A stretch of DNA of 64,000 nt from Ostrinia nubilalis (GCF_963855985.1 NC_087093.1:11291501-11355500); one strand, 5' to 3'. Numbered from the stretch's first letter, positions 13,601-25,465 are shown. Notes: generated by a model from the sequence alone, not told the origin. Numbers and translations are program-made.

Positions 13601-16600
13601 TGTATGTAATTTGTAAATTTTTTGATAGGGTCTTTATTTTAATTACTTAGGTTGGTAGGTACTTACTTATTTGATTTTAATGATAATTACTATAGGTACG
13701 TGTAATTTTAGTAGAAAGAAAGGTCATTGAATGACTAAGAGACTCACTCACTCATCACGAAGTCTCGGAAACTACAAGTCTCAAAAGAGTTCTCATAGGG
13801 GTTAATGCTCTATCTATTCCACTTGGATCACCTGGCTTTGATCACCAAGATGATCAAAGTGGACTCCAATTAAATGATTTTTTTAGTGTTCTTTGATCAC
13901 CTATAAATAAATCATACCTCTGAATTGTCACATACATGTCCAATTTGTTTATTGCGGTTTTTAGAAAATATCAAAAATGTTACAAAACAAAATATTATGT
14001 AGTACAACAATTGGACATGTGACTATTCAGAGGAGGTGTGATTTGTTTGTAGATGATCAAAGGACACTAAAATAATAATTTAACTAGAGTCTACTTGGTT
14101 CAACCAGGACATCGTATCCGTGGGTGATAAAAGGCACAGAACAAATTCAAAGGACACTAAATTGTCGCTGTAAGTCCACTTTGATCACCTGGCTGATCAA
14201 AGCCAGGTGATCAAAGTGGCATACACCTCCTTTTAGAACGTAGGTAGTCACTAAGACGAAATTTTGCAAAATTAAACCCTTATGGGAGTTAAAAAGGGGG
14301 TTAGAAGTTTGTATTGCAGTCCTCGGTTTTTAAAGTAAGAGACTTGAAAGTTAAAATGTATGCTCACTATGATCTCTAGATATTGTGGAGGTGTACATAT
14401 ACTGTTCGGTACACTGTGGTACTGTGTACACATCGGTTTGCCGACGATTGTGGTCATGCCAGAATCGTTGGAAGATCTTGGCACAATGCTCGAAGACCCT
14501 AATCGATTTTCCTAACAGGTAGGCCTGAGGATGAACATGGACAAAACGAAGCTTATGTCGAATGTCTATGTTGCGCCCTACCCAGTTTCAGTTGGGAGCT
14601 CAATTCTCGAGATTGTCGACAAGTAGGTATGTCTACCTCGGACAAACGATCCAGATAGGTAGGTCTAATTTCGAGAAGGAGGTCAATCGTCGAATCCAAC
14701 TCGGCTGGGCAGCGTTCGGGAAACTACGCAACATCTTTTCGTCCAAAATACCTCAATGCCTGAAGACTAGAGTGTATAACCAATGTGTGTTACCAGTGAT
14801 AACTTATGGCTCGGAAACGTGGCCTCTCATTATAGGCCTTATACAGAAGCTCAGTTTCACAGCGTGCTATGGAGAGGGCTATGCTTGGTGTTTCTTTGCG
14901 AGATCGAATCAGAAACGAGGAGATCCGTAAACGAACTAAAGTCGCTGACATAGCCCGACGGATTAGCAAGCTGAAGTGGCAATGGGCAGGGCACATAGTA
15001 CGCAGAACTGATGGCCGATGGCGCAGAATGGTTCTGGAATGGAGGCCGCGTACCGGAAAACGTAGCGTGGGACTTCCACCTACAAGGTGGACCGACGACA
15101 TCGTAAAGGGAAGCGCTAGACGCAGGCCGCTTCCAATCGATCAACATGGAAAGCATTGGGGGAGGCCTATGTTCAGCAGTGGACGTCCTATGGCTGAAAT
15201 GGTGGTGGTGGTGGTGGTACATATACTGAAAATGTATCATTAGAAATCAACTACGGGGGCTAAGGAGATAAAAGGAGGGTTGGAAGTTTATATTATGAAA
15301 GTCCTATGTGTTTAAAGTAAGACAGTTGAAATTTAAAATGTATGCGCTATAGATGCTAAGAGCGGATTTTACGAAACTCCACCCCTAATAGAGTAAAACG
15401 TGGACGTGTACCTCCCACGCGTACGAAGTCGCGGGCGGCCGCTAGTAAAATATATATTCCAAAAGTATATCATCTATGAAATAATAATAACAGTAGCCCA
15501 CTAATTCCCCAGGTCTGGTAGTGACGTCTGTTTCTAATTTAAGTTATTGCTTAGGTACCTGTCAAATTCCATACATTCTAGAAAGCCTTTTAGGTCAAGG
15601 GCGCCCTATATAAAGCGCCGTATCCAACGTAAAAGGATTGCTGTCACGATTACAACGGGTCCATTATATTGTAATAAATGATGGTCCATTATCTCATCGA
15701 ATCCCTTTCTCTGGTTCGCTGCATTTGTATGTATTTGGGTAACTGCAACACTAATTAGAATTGCGTGCATCAGTCCTCGCTGATGCGTTTCACTATTTGC
15801 AATGCACACGAGTACAACACTAACTATACCTACGATACGATACGAAACCCTTGGCTCCACTAGCCGCGTGTTTCGGCGTTGCAGACTTTGCGAAATATTA
15901 ATAATAGCGTATGAATCCAATTAAAAAATTATGTTTGACTAATATCAAATCAAATATTGAAAGAACTGGTTTGAGAACTAAGTATTATTCGGGAAAAATT
16001 CATTGACAATAATATTATTGAAATGCCACCATAACAAAGCCAATGATGCTATACTGATACTGATGCTGATATTGATATTTATTGACTGATATTGATGTTA
16101 GACATCTACGTAGACCGGTTCCAGATAAAAATAATAATTATAAGTATTAAAGTGTGTACAACTTTGGCATGCACTCGTAATACTAATAAACATTCACATG
16201 TATGATTCATGTCAATGAAACTTCATTCTTGAATATTTATTTTGTTGGCAGTTAAATAGTACCTTATATTTTATTGTCTGCCATGTGTGTACGTGCGTAT
16301 ACGCAGCTACGAGAAATTCTTTGACCAGGAACCATAAAAATATCCTAATCCTTTTATTAGGAACAGGAACAGGAACAAGAATAAGACATTCTTTTACATG
16401 GGTAAAGTCGATACAGTTGAGAAGCGAATGGTCACGTAGACCATGTATAAAATTTATAGCCCACGTTATAATAAATATAAAATTTTGGTTCTAGTATAAT
16501 TAAAATACCTACATCATGTGGTTTGTTTAAGTTACGGTGTGGTTACGGTTTCTGTGCAGTTATGGATTTTGCTTAAAATATAGATCTTGCTAGAATTTGA

Positions 16601-19600
16601 ATCTAAAACAAAAGATAGGTCTAAGAGGTCTTAAAGCAGCTTTAAAGCAGCTGCTATAAGATCGGAAAGAATATTTACTAAAACATAAGTACTGTGTTCC
16701 TTTTAGAGCGTAGGTGTTCACTAAGAAGGGATTTTGGAAAATTCAATCCTTATAAGGGGGTAAAACGGGATCCACGCGTACAAAGTCCCGGGCGGCCACT
16801 AGTATTAAAATAATTACATCTTACATCAATAACATAATTTAACTGATAAAGTAATAAAATAATCTTACCACATGGTTTTCCATCGTGCAATTTATATTTT
16901 TTTGTATACTTATAATAAATCTGTAGAGAGATCAATTCTGTACATGAAATATATTTTCAAAATAACTATCAGGGGGTGATTAGTGATCGATACTGATGCC
17001 AAAAATGCAATCAGTAAAATTTTTGTCTGTCTGTCTGTCCGTCTGTATGTTCCTTATAGAAACAAAAACTACTCGACGGATTTTAACGAAACTTGGTACA
17101 ATTATTCTTCGTACTCCTGGGCAGGTTATAGTAATATACTTAGGAATTCCCAAAGGAACGGGAATTAGCGGGAAAATCCTTTTGTATGAAAAATCTAAAC
17201 CGCTTAAGTCAGACGCTTGAAATTTGGCATGCAGGTACCTTAGTAAACTTAAAGCTTAGTAACAACAGGATATTGCAAAATTCCCACTGGAACGGCAATT
17301 AGCGGGAAAATCCTTTTGTATGAAAAATCTAAACCGCGTAAGATAGATGAAGGGGGTAAAACGGGATCCACGCGTACGAAGTCGCGGGCGGCCGCTAGTA
17401 TTACATAAATTCAATTTATTTTATCAACTAATAGACTGTAGGTAAATAAATAATCTTTCTTCACGTCAATGATTGCAATTAATTATTTATTATCATTGTC
17501 AATTTCGGCCTAAATAATCATATCATTTGACTACAATTTTATTATTACATACATACGCATTAAAATGCGTTTAAAACTTTGTTTTATTTTAAGTTAAATT
17601 TCATCGATTGTATTTTGTTTTTTTTGTTACTTTTTCTTTTCCATCATGGCTGTGCAGTATTTGCGGCCAGTGTTATGTACTTTTTTTATTTTAAAACTAA
17701 AAATGTTAGCGGCCTGCACAACGAAAGAGTTGCTAATGGTCACGAAGACTAGGTTTCTGAAATATTATGTTGACATGACTCATAATGGATAGATAAATAC
17801 CCAGCAATATGCGAAATATTTCTTCACAGTGGCTCAGGCATAATATTAACTGTCGACATAGATATGTTTTGTAATCCCGTCAACATGCATAGCAAAATGA
17901 CACCAACAAAAACGCGTAAATCTATGTTGTGACATTTTGGAAAAAGTTTGTTTTAATATTTTATGTTTGCCCACTTTTTTACAATTTACACTGGTGCAGT
18001 AAGAGATTATTAAATCTTCACATAAGTGTTAGACAAAGAAATGGTTTTATGACATACTTCTAATATTTGGGGTAAATATTGTAGATACTTGTTTGATTTT
18101 TAAAGTTTCTATTCTATTTATTTAATACCTACCTAAATATTCGTGTCAATTATTTTGAATGCTTGATCAATAAAAACAAGTGTGTCGGTATGTTAGCGTG
18201 ACTAACGCCGATATATTTTATGTAGAAGCGTGGAAATTCACACCATTACCACATAATAACGGTGGCACTGCCAATATTTGACTACTCGAGTAACAATGTC
18301 AAGGAATACCTGATAAAGTGTTGCACGAGATGAATTAAATACAACGTGTGTACATGTCACAAATGTTGTCTCAAATTGTGTACTAAACTTTATTTGTAAG
18401 TTGTCACTTATTTGAAGTATCGTGTAGTAGGTACATCACTTTTTTATAATATGTTTCATTGTATTGATTTGCTAAATTAATGCTTTGGTAGCAAATTGCA
18501 AGGATGAATAAAATGATTTTCATTCGGTCTCTAGGTGCATTTTTTTAATAGGTATCCAACTTAGTCAAATATTTTTTTGGTCGTACGTACAATAAGGCTG
18601 GGCTGGGTTGCACCAACTTATTTTAACTTAAAAGTCTGTCAAGCTCCACACAAAAACACCGGTTATGGTTATTGTTGTTCTTAAAAAGGTGATTTTACAT
18701 TTTTAACTCTATACGTAAATTTTAAAATTAATTGAAAAAGTTACTTAACTTGTCTTTTCCCATTTCTTTGGTTCTGTCCAAAGTTCAGTTCTTCGGTAAG
18801 TACATAATTATGGTCCAAAGGTAGTAATAGACTGGCAAAAACATTTTTTAAGAATTTATATGCGTACGAGCATGTAAATAAGATGACATTTATTTATGTA
18901 CTTGTAAAGCTGCTTACTTTGATAAATATTATTGCTGGATTATAAGAACATATTAATGAAAGTTAGGTCATAGATATGAGTAAATATTTACATTTTGATG
19001 AGACTTTCTTCGGTATTTTTCCAAATATTTATATTAGCATGAATGAAAAGTTCGATAAAACAATTAGATAATTGAGTAAAGGGTAACCTTGTAACTTCGT
19101 TGACGAGACCTTGTACTAGGTTAAGTTAATGATGTTTTAAAAAGACTACAAAAGTTAATTGCTTGTTAGTTGTTGTTTGTAATATTTTATGTCTTTGTAA
19201 TAAAACTCGATTTAAACTTATTCTACTCTCCCGATTTTTATATTTTCAATCACCTGAAAGAAGTTTTGTTATTAGTTCAAATAAGTTTAAACTTTTTTTT
19301 AATCTGTGTTCGATGTAAGCAGAAGAAACAGTCATGTGTATGCAGATACACTTTTAAGGAAGATATTGTCGCGAGAAACAATGTGTGCAACATTGAAAGC
19401 GAAAGCTTGAATAACTAAGCAAAATTTTATATTCTATGTACAAATACTGCAATACTTGAGTAACTATGTAAATTATGTGTGTCTATTCTGTGTACATTGC
19501 AAAGAAAGTTGAAAGTGCAGACGATGACGCATATTATTGTCTTTGTTTTCGGATCACGCAAAAACTGCGCGTGCGCCGATATGGTATTACTTAACCCACT

Positions 19601-21742
19601 GACAGCTGGAAAGTGAGCGCTCCTTGCCTCATCTTAGGCGACCGGTTTGTAAGAAACCAAATTGACAAGAGACGTCAACATTGACGATTTAGTACGGAGT
19701 TCAGCTGGTTAAGGTAATATAAATTCGCAATGTGTACTTGCAATGGAGGATTGTTGTTAATATGCAAATCCGAAACAGGAATGTTTACTTCTGAAACTTT
19801 CGTTATCATTACAAATACCGACTGTCCAGTTCACTTTTGTTGCAAAACAATAGTCTTATGATGTTACAGATTTCGATGAGACGTTACCGTATGTATTGTA
19901 ACAATCATTATTATGAGTCGCAGCATGACATGAGTAGATTAACTTTTACGCGCTTAGTCTTTATTATTTCGTATTAAAAAATGTTATATTGATACGATAA
20001 TGTCTGTATGAGTTGCAGGCTTAGATTAATAAAACCTAGATAGATAGTCAGTGCACGAAAGGTGAGGCAGTTTTTAGGGAGCCGGCACGGCTCACCCGTA
20101 AACGTCACATGAACTGTCAAAGTGAAAAATTGGTAAACACGTCGGACGAATTTTAATTAATTAAAACGGTTTGTGCTGTGAAAGGGTGTCTAAAATACAT
20201 CAGAAAAACGAAAGAAAGTGACCAGTGTTACATTTCATAAGTAAGTACTACAATTCGACGTTTATTTTGCTTGAATTTGGCTTTCAAAAATTAAATACGG
20301 GAATGATACCAGTAACAAGATTTATTTCCCAATTGTTCGCCGTACAAATACACTTCCTTTTTTATGAAATCGAGACTTTTAAGTCGATTTATCTTATTTT
20401 TATTAGGTAGGTAGGTACTTTGAATTCAATAAATAAGTAAGTACGTAATGCGTTTTGTTTTTGTTAATTATAAAATAATTAAAAACGTATTAAAAATTTC
20501 CCTACTTTCGGGAAAATCGCCTTCACTGTCTACACTCCCCAACAAAATTGACACTAATGACATAAGATTTTTGCCTCACTCTTGACGAAGCGTTTGTATG
20601 AAGACTATCCATCTAGGTTTTATTAATCTAAGGTTGCAGGTACGAGGCCAGCTGAGGGCATAAAATATGTTAGTGTAATGAACTGTAATGACCGAATTTA
20701 GAATTGCAACAATCTGTTGACATTTAAAATCCGTAAATAATTAAAAGTATTTTTTTTTAATCAAATACCTACTTACATTATCATTAAAATTTCCGACTTC
20801 TAATTGTCTTTTCATACAAATCTAGTTTTAACAATGACTAGCGGCCGCCCGCGACTTCGTACGCGTGGATCCCGTTTTACCCCCTTCATCTATCTTACGC
20901 GGTTAACATTTTTTCATACAAATGTTTTTTCCCGCTAACTCCCGTTCCCGTGGGAATTTTGCAATATCCTGTTTAACTAAGCTTTAAGTTTACCAAGGTA
21001 CCTGCAATGACCTGCATGCCAAATTTCAAGCGTCTAACTTAAGCGGTTTAGATTTTTCATACAAAAGGATTTTTCCGCTAATTCCCGTGCCCGTGGGAAT
21101 TTCGGGAATTCCTTGTTGTAACTAAGCTTTAAGTTTACTAAGGTACCTACATACCAAATTTCAAGCGTCTAACTTAAGCGGTTTAGATTTTTCATACAAA
21201 AGGATTTTCCTGCTAATTCCTGTTTCCGTGGGAATTCCTAAGTATACTATAACCTGCCTGGGCAGGTACAATTATTCTTCATACTTCTGGAAGTATGAAG
21301 AATAATTGTACCAAGTTTCGTTAAAATCCGTCGAGTAGTTTTTGTTTCTATAAGGAACATACAGACAGACAGACAGACAAAAATTTTACTGATTGCATTT
21401 TTGGCATCAGTATCGATCACTTATCACCCCCTGATAGTTATTTTGAAAATATATTTCATGTACAGAATTGACCTCTCTACAGATTTATTATAAGTATACG
21501 TATAGATGACCACTACTAAAATAAATCATCCAAATTGGTTTAGTCGTTCCAAGTGATGCTCAACCATTCTTAAAATACTCGTACTTCTAATGACACAACA
21601 ATTACTCACCGAAACGAAGTTTGTTGACTGAAAATGAATTCATAGAGCATGTTATGTTTCTAAACTCGAGCTGCACTGTGTTTCTCGGAAGAAGCGGCAC
21701 GATATTGTTGTTGCCGGTTTCGTCGAAATCGATTGGCGCCAT
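42..21742 (-). CDS. ABCG-family half-transporter (ABCG1/4-like), 5' part, 8 coding exons, 3' end off window
   Basis: Exons in transcript order: 21742-21610, 8389-8272, 6852-6660, 6329-6184, 5827-5589, 2444-2304, 1223-1075, 210-42. All have GT/AG borders and phases that join without a stop, giving 429 codons. Visible nucleotide-binding motifs: Walker A GPSGAGKT (residues 67-74), Q-loop glutamine in RQQDD (about 116), signature LSGGQ (169-173), Walker B LMFLDE (189-194), D-loop GLDS (198-201) and switch histidine in IHQPS (226). [13 protein letters not shown] follows near 273, the usual ABCG text after the ATPase domain. A linker leads to the first membrane helix (about 379-397) and the second (about 409 on). 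Family members are dimeric lipid, sterol or pigment-precursor exporters; which substrate applies here cannot be told. The remaining ~200 residues lie left of base 1. All key ATPase residues are intact. The NBD-first order and the sequence around PADF favour ABCG1/ABCG4-like over white/scarlet/brown, but I give no symbol. Confidence 0.93.
313..690. mobile_element. TA-flanked MITE, 378 bp, mariner-like ends
   Basis: The ends CAGGATGTCCC and GGGACACCCTG begin inverted arms of about 70 bp (AGTGTCAAACCGAAGC and its complement match). TA borders both sides (311-312, 691-692). No transposase; it lies in the ABCG intron between exons 1075-1223 and 42-210. Confidence 0.75.
1541..1720 (-). repeat. tRNA-derived SINE piece with common lepidopteran tail
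   Basis: On the minus strand, an A-box-like TAGTGGTAAGG and a B-box-like AGTTCGATTC lie within 1640-1720. They are followed by the TGCACCATCTTACTTT / TTTGACAAACGTCAAA segment, which recurs in diverged form at 18600-18670. Not a functional tRNA: no closed acceptor stem. Confidence 0.5.
2498..2630. mobile_element. Hairpin MITE, about 133 bp
   Basis: Inverted arms AACTTCAGCCCCCTTATTAA and its near-complement (TTAATAAGGGGGCAGAAGTT) enclose about 75 bases. It sits immediately upstream of the ABCG exon 2304-2444. Confidence 0.6.
4161..4632 (+). repeat. Two adjacent copies of a lepidopteran retroposon tail, with (CAGA)n
   Basis: Copy 1 (about 4161-4362) starts AACTAGCTTTTGCCCGCGGC; copy 2 (about 4366-4632) starts TAACTAGCTTTCCGCCCGCG and ends GCATTTATAATATTAG. 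A pure (CAGA)n microsatellite occupies 4551-4602 in copy 2. Related copies: 12785-12972 and 33457-33650 (minus), 22995-23115 (plus). Confidence 0.65.
5882..6052 (+). mobile_element. RTE-type LINE 3' fragment
   Basis: Degenerate text matching the reverse-transcriptase C-terminus (GTGGACCGACGATCTGGTGA, then AACCTGGATGCGGGCAG). It lies in the ABCG intron between 5828 and 6183. Confidence 0.6.
6484..6620 (+). mobile_element. RTE-type LINE 3' end with (GAT)n tail
   Basis: Encodes the end of the frame (RWTDDI-type), then GAGGCCTATGTTCAGCAGTG and GATGATGATGATGATGA. This trinucleotide tail is typical of RTE insertions. In the ABCG intron 6330-6659. Confidence 0.7.
6956..7060. mobile_element. MITE with 15-bp perfect terminal inverted repeats
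   Basis: GTTTCCACCAAAGCG and CGCTTTGGTGGAAAC bound about 105 bases without coding capacity, inside the ABCG intron 6853-8271. No unambiguous target duplication. Confidence 0.6.
7061..8271. other. Remainder of ABCG intron
   Basis: AT-rich; I see no exon or repeat boundary that can be defended, apart from a T run near 8125-8134. Confidence 0.4.
10045..11121. mobile_element. Long-inverted-repeat TA-flanked element, copy 1 (1.08 kb)
   Basis: Ends CAGTGTGAGTCACG and CGTGACTCACACTG, bordered by TA on both sides (Tc1/mariner-type insertion). The arms, roughly 10045-10476 and 10671-11121, mirror each other over more than 400 bp; only about 190 bp in the centre are single-copy. No transposase frame. 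A second copy is at 44565-45654. Confidence 0.85.
12785..12972 (-). repeat. Retroposon tail, minus orientation
   Basis: Reads on the minus strand from ACTAGCTTTTCGCCCGCGAG to GCATTTGC; same family as 4366-4632. Confidence 0.55.
12973..13570 (-). repeat. Second retroposon tail with (GTTT)n
   Basis: Begins with CACTAATATTATAAAGAGG and (TTTG)n at about 12995-13022, continues through AAAACTACTGGACCGATTTT, and ends near the GCGTGGGCGATTGTAG text. No intact frame. Boundaries approximate. Confidence 0.45.
13819..14219. mobile_element. Nested hairpin (foldback) MITE, about 400 bp
   Basis: The outer arms (about 13819-13866 and 14174-14219) are inverted copies built on repeats of CACTTTGATCACCTGGCT. 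The inner segments (CATACATGTCCAATT and AATTGGACATGTG) pair as well. No coding capacity; target duplication unclear. Confidence 0.65.
14455..15225 (+). pseudogene. RTE-type LINE reverse-transcriptase 3' remnant with frameshifts
   Basis: The first frame gives [40 protein letters not shown] and SETWPL, typical of the RT C-terminal part. Near 14845-14868 it shifts frame and continues as [44 protein letters not shown] and [10 protein letters not shown] second indel follows near 15105, then a (GGT)n tail at 15199-15219. It matches the endonuclease/reverse-transcriptase frames of lepidopteran RTE elements. Non-functional. Confidence 0.8.
16970..17402 (-). repeat. Repeat family 'GGCCGCCCGCGACTTCGTACG', minus copy
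   Basis: On the minus strand it starts TACTAGCGGCCGCCCGCGAC, contains a duplicated CCGCTAATTCCCGTTCC-like unit, and ends with GACAGACAGACAAAAATTTT. The opposite-orientation relative is 20836-21490. Short pieces of the same head recur at 15405-15445 and 16700-16805. Confidence 0.6.
20020..20632. mobile_element. Non-autonomous DNA element with 8-bp target duplication
   Basis: Terminal inverted repeats CTTAGATTAATAAAACCTAG... and ...CTAGGTTTTATTAATCTAAG (about 30 bp, few mismatches) are bounded by direct repeats GTTGCAGG at 20012-20019 and 20633-20640. No transposase frame. An 8-bp duplication suits hAT- or P-type transposition, but the ends are not a hAT consensus. Confidence 0.75.
20836..21490 (+). 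repeat. Repeat family 'GGCCGCCCGCGACTTCGTACG', plus copy with internal hairpin
   Basis: Inverse orientation of 16970-17402, with three copies of the CATACAAAAGGATTTT / CGCTAATTCCCG unit instead of two. It includes a 22-bp perfect stem at 21265-21312 and a (CAGA)n run at 21362-21379. Confidence 0.6.
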
Positions 21743-21925
21743 CTTCGACTGTACTGCACTTCGATGTCACTTCTCACTTCGCATTCCCATTCGCCCCACT
21801 CGACCGTTCCACTCTGACTGATCACAGCATTCACAGCTTATCATTCGCGGCAGTGATTCAGAAAGAAACTTCTAGTTCGAGTCCCTTATCGAGTTCCTGT
21901 CAGTAATAATCCACTCGACGCGTCC
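21610..21925 (-). CDS. ABCG first coding exon with 5' leader (ATG at 21742)
   Basis: The acceptor is a pyrimidine-rich tract ending in TTTTTTCCAG just above 21925; the donor is CG|GTGAGT below 21610. The chosen start at 21742-21740 has a good context (A at -3, G at +4) and opens 44 codons containing [11 protein letters not shown], the usual beta-strand before an ABCG Walker A exon. The terminal G joins AA of the next exon (8389) to make a Glu codon, which confirms the link over 13.2 kb. Bases 21743-21925 are leader and contain a 25-codon upstream ORF (ATG at 21844, stop at 21767) ending 24 bases before the main ATG. Confidence 0.85.
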
Positions 21926-22994
21926 CTGGAAAAAACATTATCGTTATTTGTAAACATTATGCCAGACATTAGATTATTATTAATTAGTAAACGTTATCTG
22001 TTTATATTGCGAAAACTTTCATCACAACACGCGCTCAATGAGTAGAGTTATCATGATAGGTAGGATTAATGAATCATGTTATGTAAGAATGTTATACTCT
22101 CTGTAGGGATGTATGTTCCGATTAATGCTAATTAATGTAAGTAAGCTGACACCTCTAATGAGACATACTCCCTTGCCCTTTATGTGACTAGGAACTGTAG
22201 TGGGCACATAAAAGGAATCATAAAACAATACAATTATGCCCATGCACTTTGAAATTATGTTATTTAAATTGAATATATCATAATATCAACATATTTAAGC
22301 TTAGTCAATTTATTAAAAAAAAAAATGCGCAGCGGTAATATTGATTTAAATGTATTTTTTATATCATATCAGTCACATTACCCTTGGTATTGTGATACCA
22401 GGAAAAAACAATGCCCTCTGAATCATACAAAATATTTTTTAACATGGCGCTTAAACTTATCAGCCAGTTAGTTACTTTACTTTCCGTCAGCAATCAGTTA
22501 AGTAAAATGTAGCGATGTATCCACCCGAGTGCTCTAGGTCAATGTAACGACCTTTAACTATTGTCTAAAATAGCATCTCTTGATTATTGTATTATGACTA
22601 AAATTTAGTCTAAATTCTGGCGCACTCAGTTGCTCTGGCAACCGTGAAATAAGCTCTAACTGTACCTACTTAGTATTTCCACATGTATTTTTCGTGGTAG
22701 GTTTCATTTTGGAAACTTCTTAATACTCGGCGTTATTACGTACTTTTACGAGTACGTGCGTGCTGTGGATGTTATGAATGTTACATTCCGGTAGAAATTA
22801 GACCACAATGTCAATAACAATGTCAGCTATTGCGATTCAAGTGTTATCTAGGTTAGACGGCTAACGCCCCTCAAAATCTGACTTTGCACGGTTGCTTGCG
22901 CAATTCGAGCAATGCTAACATTGCATTTTGGTTCTGCTATCGTCGTATTAGGAAAACATGCAAGGGTCCAAAGTGGAACATATTATTTGTTATA

Positions 22995-23225
22995 TATTAA
23001 TTAGCTTTTGCCCACGACTTCACCCGCAGATTCAAATCAAATTGTCACAGATCGTCATAAATGTTGCCTGTATGTTATTTTGAACTATAAACAATAATAA
23101 GTACTGTAAAGTACTTCAAAGTAGGATCAAAGGAAAAGATATAGCATAATTGCGTTAGACTGCTTCATGGTCCAGTGCTAGGAGAGAGACTCTACTTGGA
23201 GCGTCTGGGTTCGAGTTAGAGAGAT
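22995..23225 (+). repeat. Retroposon tail followed by tRNA-like SINE head
   Basis: 22995-23115 resembles the 4161 family (GCCCACGACTTCACCCGC, CACAGATCGTCATAAAT). 23150-23222 has A-box-like TGGTCCAGTGC and B-box-like GGGTTCGAGTT motifs. Confidence 0.45.
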
Positions 23226-25261
23226 TACCTATACAATTTATTAGTTTGGTCACATAGATTCAAAGCTCACTGCTTTAAGCTACTACTTATCATCATAAGT
23301 ATATGAAGTAATCAATCTTTATAAGCTAGTTAGATTTGAATAGCAACTTTTCTACACAGCCACAGCCCACAAGCACTCAAAATCACATGCTCATCACATG
23401 TTAAATTATAATTTAGTCGTTCCAGTTGTTAATTTCTACTAAGGGTTTTAATTAGGCTGTAAAATAACAGTTGAAAAGCGCCTGCTCATTTTAATCGAAA
23501 CTTGGAGCAACTGACATAACTTCTCAAGGATAAAAGAAATAAAGTTCTTAACACGTTATAGCAATTCCCGTTTAACTTTAAAAAACAATGCAACACGTAA
23601 AGTAATATAAATGTTTCTATAGATTTTAAGTTGGCTTCATACAAATACACATTTGCGGTATATGAAGCACACCACACTGATGTGATTGTCGCAATGTGAA
23701 ATAAGCCTAATCAATTGCGGAAAAAAGTGTAACAACTGTTTCATTATTGTTATCATATTTTAGCCAATAAAATATATACAGCAAAGTCGAACTTAAAGTC
23801 TTTTTCATATTAACGTAACAATCACTGGTGAAACCAATTACTGGTCTATGTCTTCAGTGTTCTTTATCGAACGTAATTGGAAATCAAATAATTTATAACT
23901 GAACTTGGTGTCGTCTGTTGATTAATTCATAACCAAGCAATTGAGCACAGACGCATTGCGAATCAATTGGCATCAGTTTTATGATTTAATGTAGCCTTGT
24001 ATAAAGCGATTGGTTTGTATCATTGCTAACAATTCCGATCGTGTCTAGATCTCTACTGAATACTCCTTTATTTCCTTCCAATTAATTAATAAATAATCAA
24101 GATATTTCTTGTTTAGGATGAGATACCTAATTAAAATTATAAAATAAATTCGAATAAATTATGATGTTAGTCTAATATGTTTCTACAGTTTAATTAAATT
24201 ATAGATTTCTCCTTGAAACTAACTTACTTTAATCGGAATCTAAATATGTAATATTATTTTATCGTACCTACTTTTTTTTGGGGTTTCAACCCAATAATCA
24301 AAACGTCTCCCTTAAAAGGAAATTACGAGTAAATAAGTAGAGCGCCAACGCATAATGTGTGGCCGTAACCTGAAAGATTTTACACTGCCTAAATGCCTGA
24401 ATGCTTGCACAATACTGGTGTGAACACGTAAATTACAGTTCTTTCAGAGGTCGAAGGATATCCAGTGGTGTAACAAACACAGCTAATGATTGGTAGATCG
24501 AACCCGGTCGATTTTTTCAGCGTTCGTAGAAAACGATCTTCCGCCGATTTGCATTTAGGTACAGGATGTTAGCGGTACAGAGATTGATGTACTTCAGACG
24601 GATTCTGCAGTTTGTTGCAAAACTGCGTGCATAAGATGTCGAGCTTAATGTGCTGTATATTCAATATGTAATTCTTGCAATATTTATACCTCGGTAATTA
24701 GGTTGCAAAATATTTATTTATCTAGCCTCTGTTTGTCTTGCCTGCGAGATAAATTAACAGGATTTTTTGGCGACGGCTGCACGTTGGTTGATTCGCTTAC
24801 CGAAATGCCATGTTGCGGGTTCAAATACCATGACGTGTTGAGTGGAGTTATGGATGTTTAGGTAGAATACACTTACACTAAGTAGGTAACTTAAATTTTT
24901 TATCTGTTAAGTTTTTAAGTGCGATTTTTTTCTTAGTTTTTTGCTAGTTAAAAAGTGTGTATAATTATTTATATAATTATAACTGCGTCCAAACTATGTC
25001 TCAGGATGAGAAGAAAGCTTGTGAAATAGTTTTGCACTTGATAGTTAACATTCTAAATGTAATCTCATAATCAAGGCCTATGATAAATCATGTGCTATTT
25101 GGTCTTGGCTTGGTCGCTGTGTAGGTAGGTTTTATAGGCAAATAATGATTAGAAGGGATCACCTTTTTTAGGGAATTCCCTACAAACTAAATATTTACTT
25201 AACATTTTTACCTGTGTTATGATAGTTAAGGTGAGCAAGTATGGTTATCTTTATTAATATT

Positions 25262-25465
25262 CTATACTAGCTGTGCCCGCGACTTCGTACGCATGCAAAT
25301 AGTTTGAATAACATTTCTCGGTTTTGCAACATTTTTCTTTACTGCGCCGCTCCTATTAGATATTGGATGATGTTAATAGTCTTATTTTTTTAAATCGGGT
25401 CAGTTAGTTCCTGAGATTAGCGCAAAAAGTTTTCAAACAAACTCTTTAGCTTTATAATATTAGTA
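25262..25465 (+). repeat. Retroposon tail
   Basis: Starts ACTAGCTGTGCCCGCGACTT, passes through CAGTTAGTTCCTGAGATTAG and ends TATAATATTAG, a common lepidopteran 3'-tail layout. Confidence 0.5.

Larger units (their letters stand above)
8390..21609 (-). other. 13.2-kb ABCG intron between start-codon exon and Walker A exon
   Basis: Bounded by the donor at 21609 and the acceptor at 8390. It holds the palindromic element 10045-11121, retroposon tails at 12785-13570, the hairpin element 13819-14219, a LINE fragment 14455-15225, an oppositely oriented repeat pair (16970-17402, 20836-21490) and the 8-bp-TSD element 20020-20632. No exon is recognised; stretches 8400-10040, 11125-12780 and 17405-20010 show nothing I can name. 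Confidence 0.7.

Noticed and set aside
14790..15240. Two minus-strand frames of 103 and 127 codons
   Set aside because: They are antisense to the RTE reverse-transcriptase remnant and contain a His run from the (GGT)n tail.
15606..15920. 104-codon minus-strand frame
   Set aside because: No motif; isolated in an ABCG intron with no splice logic.
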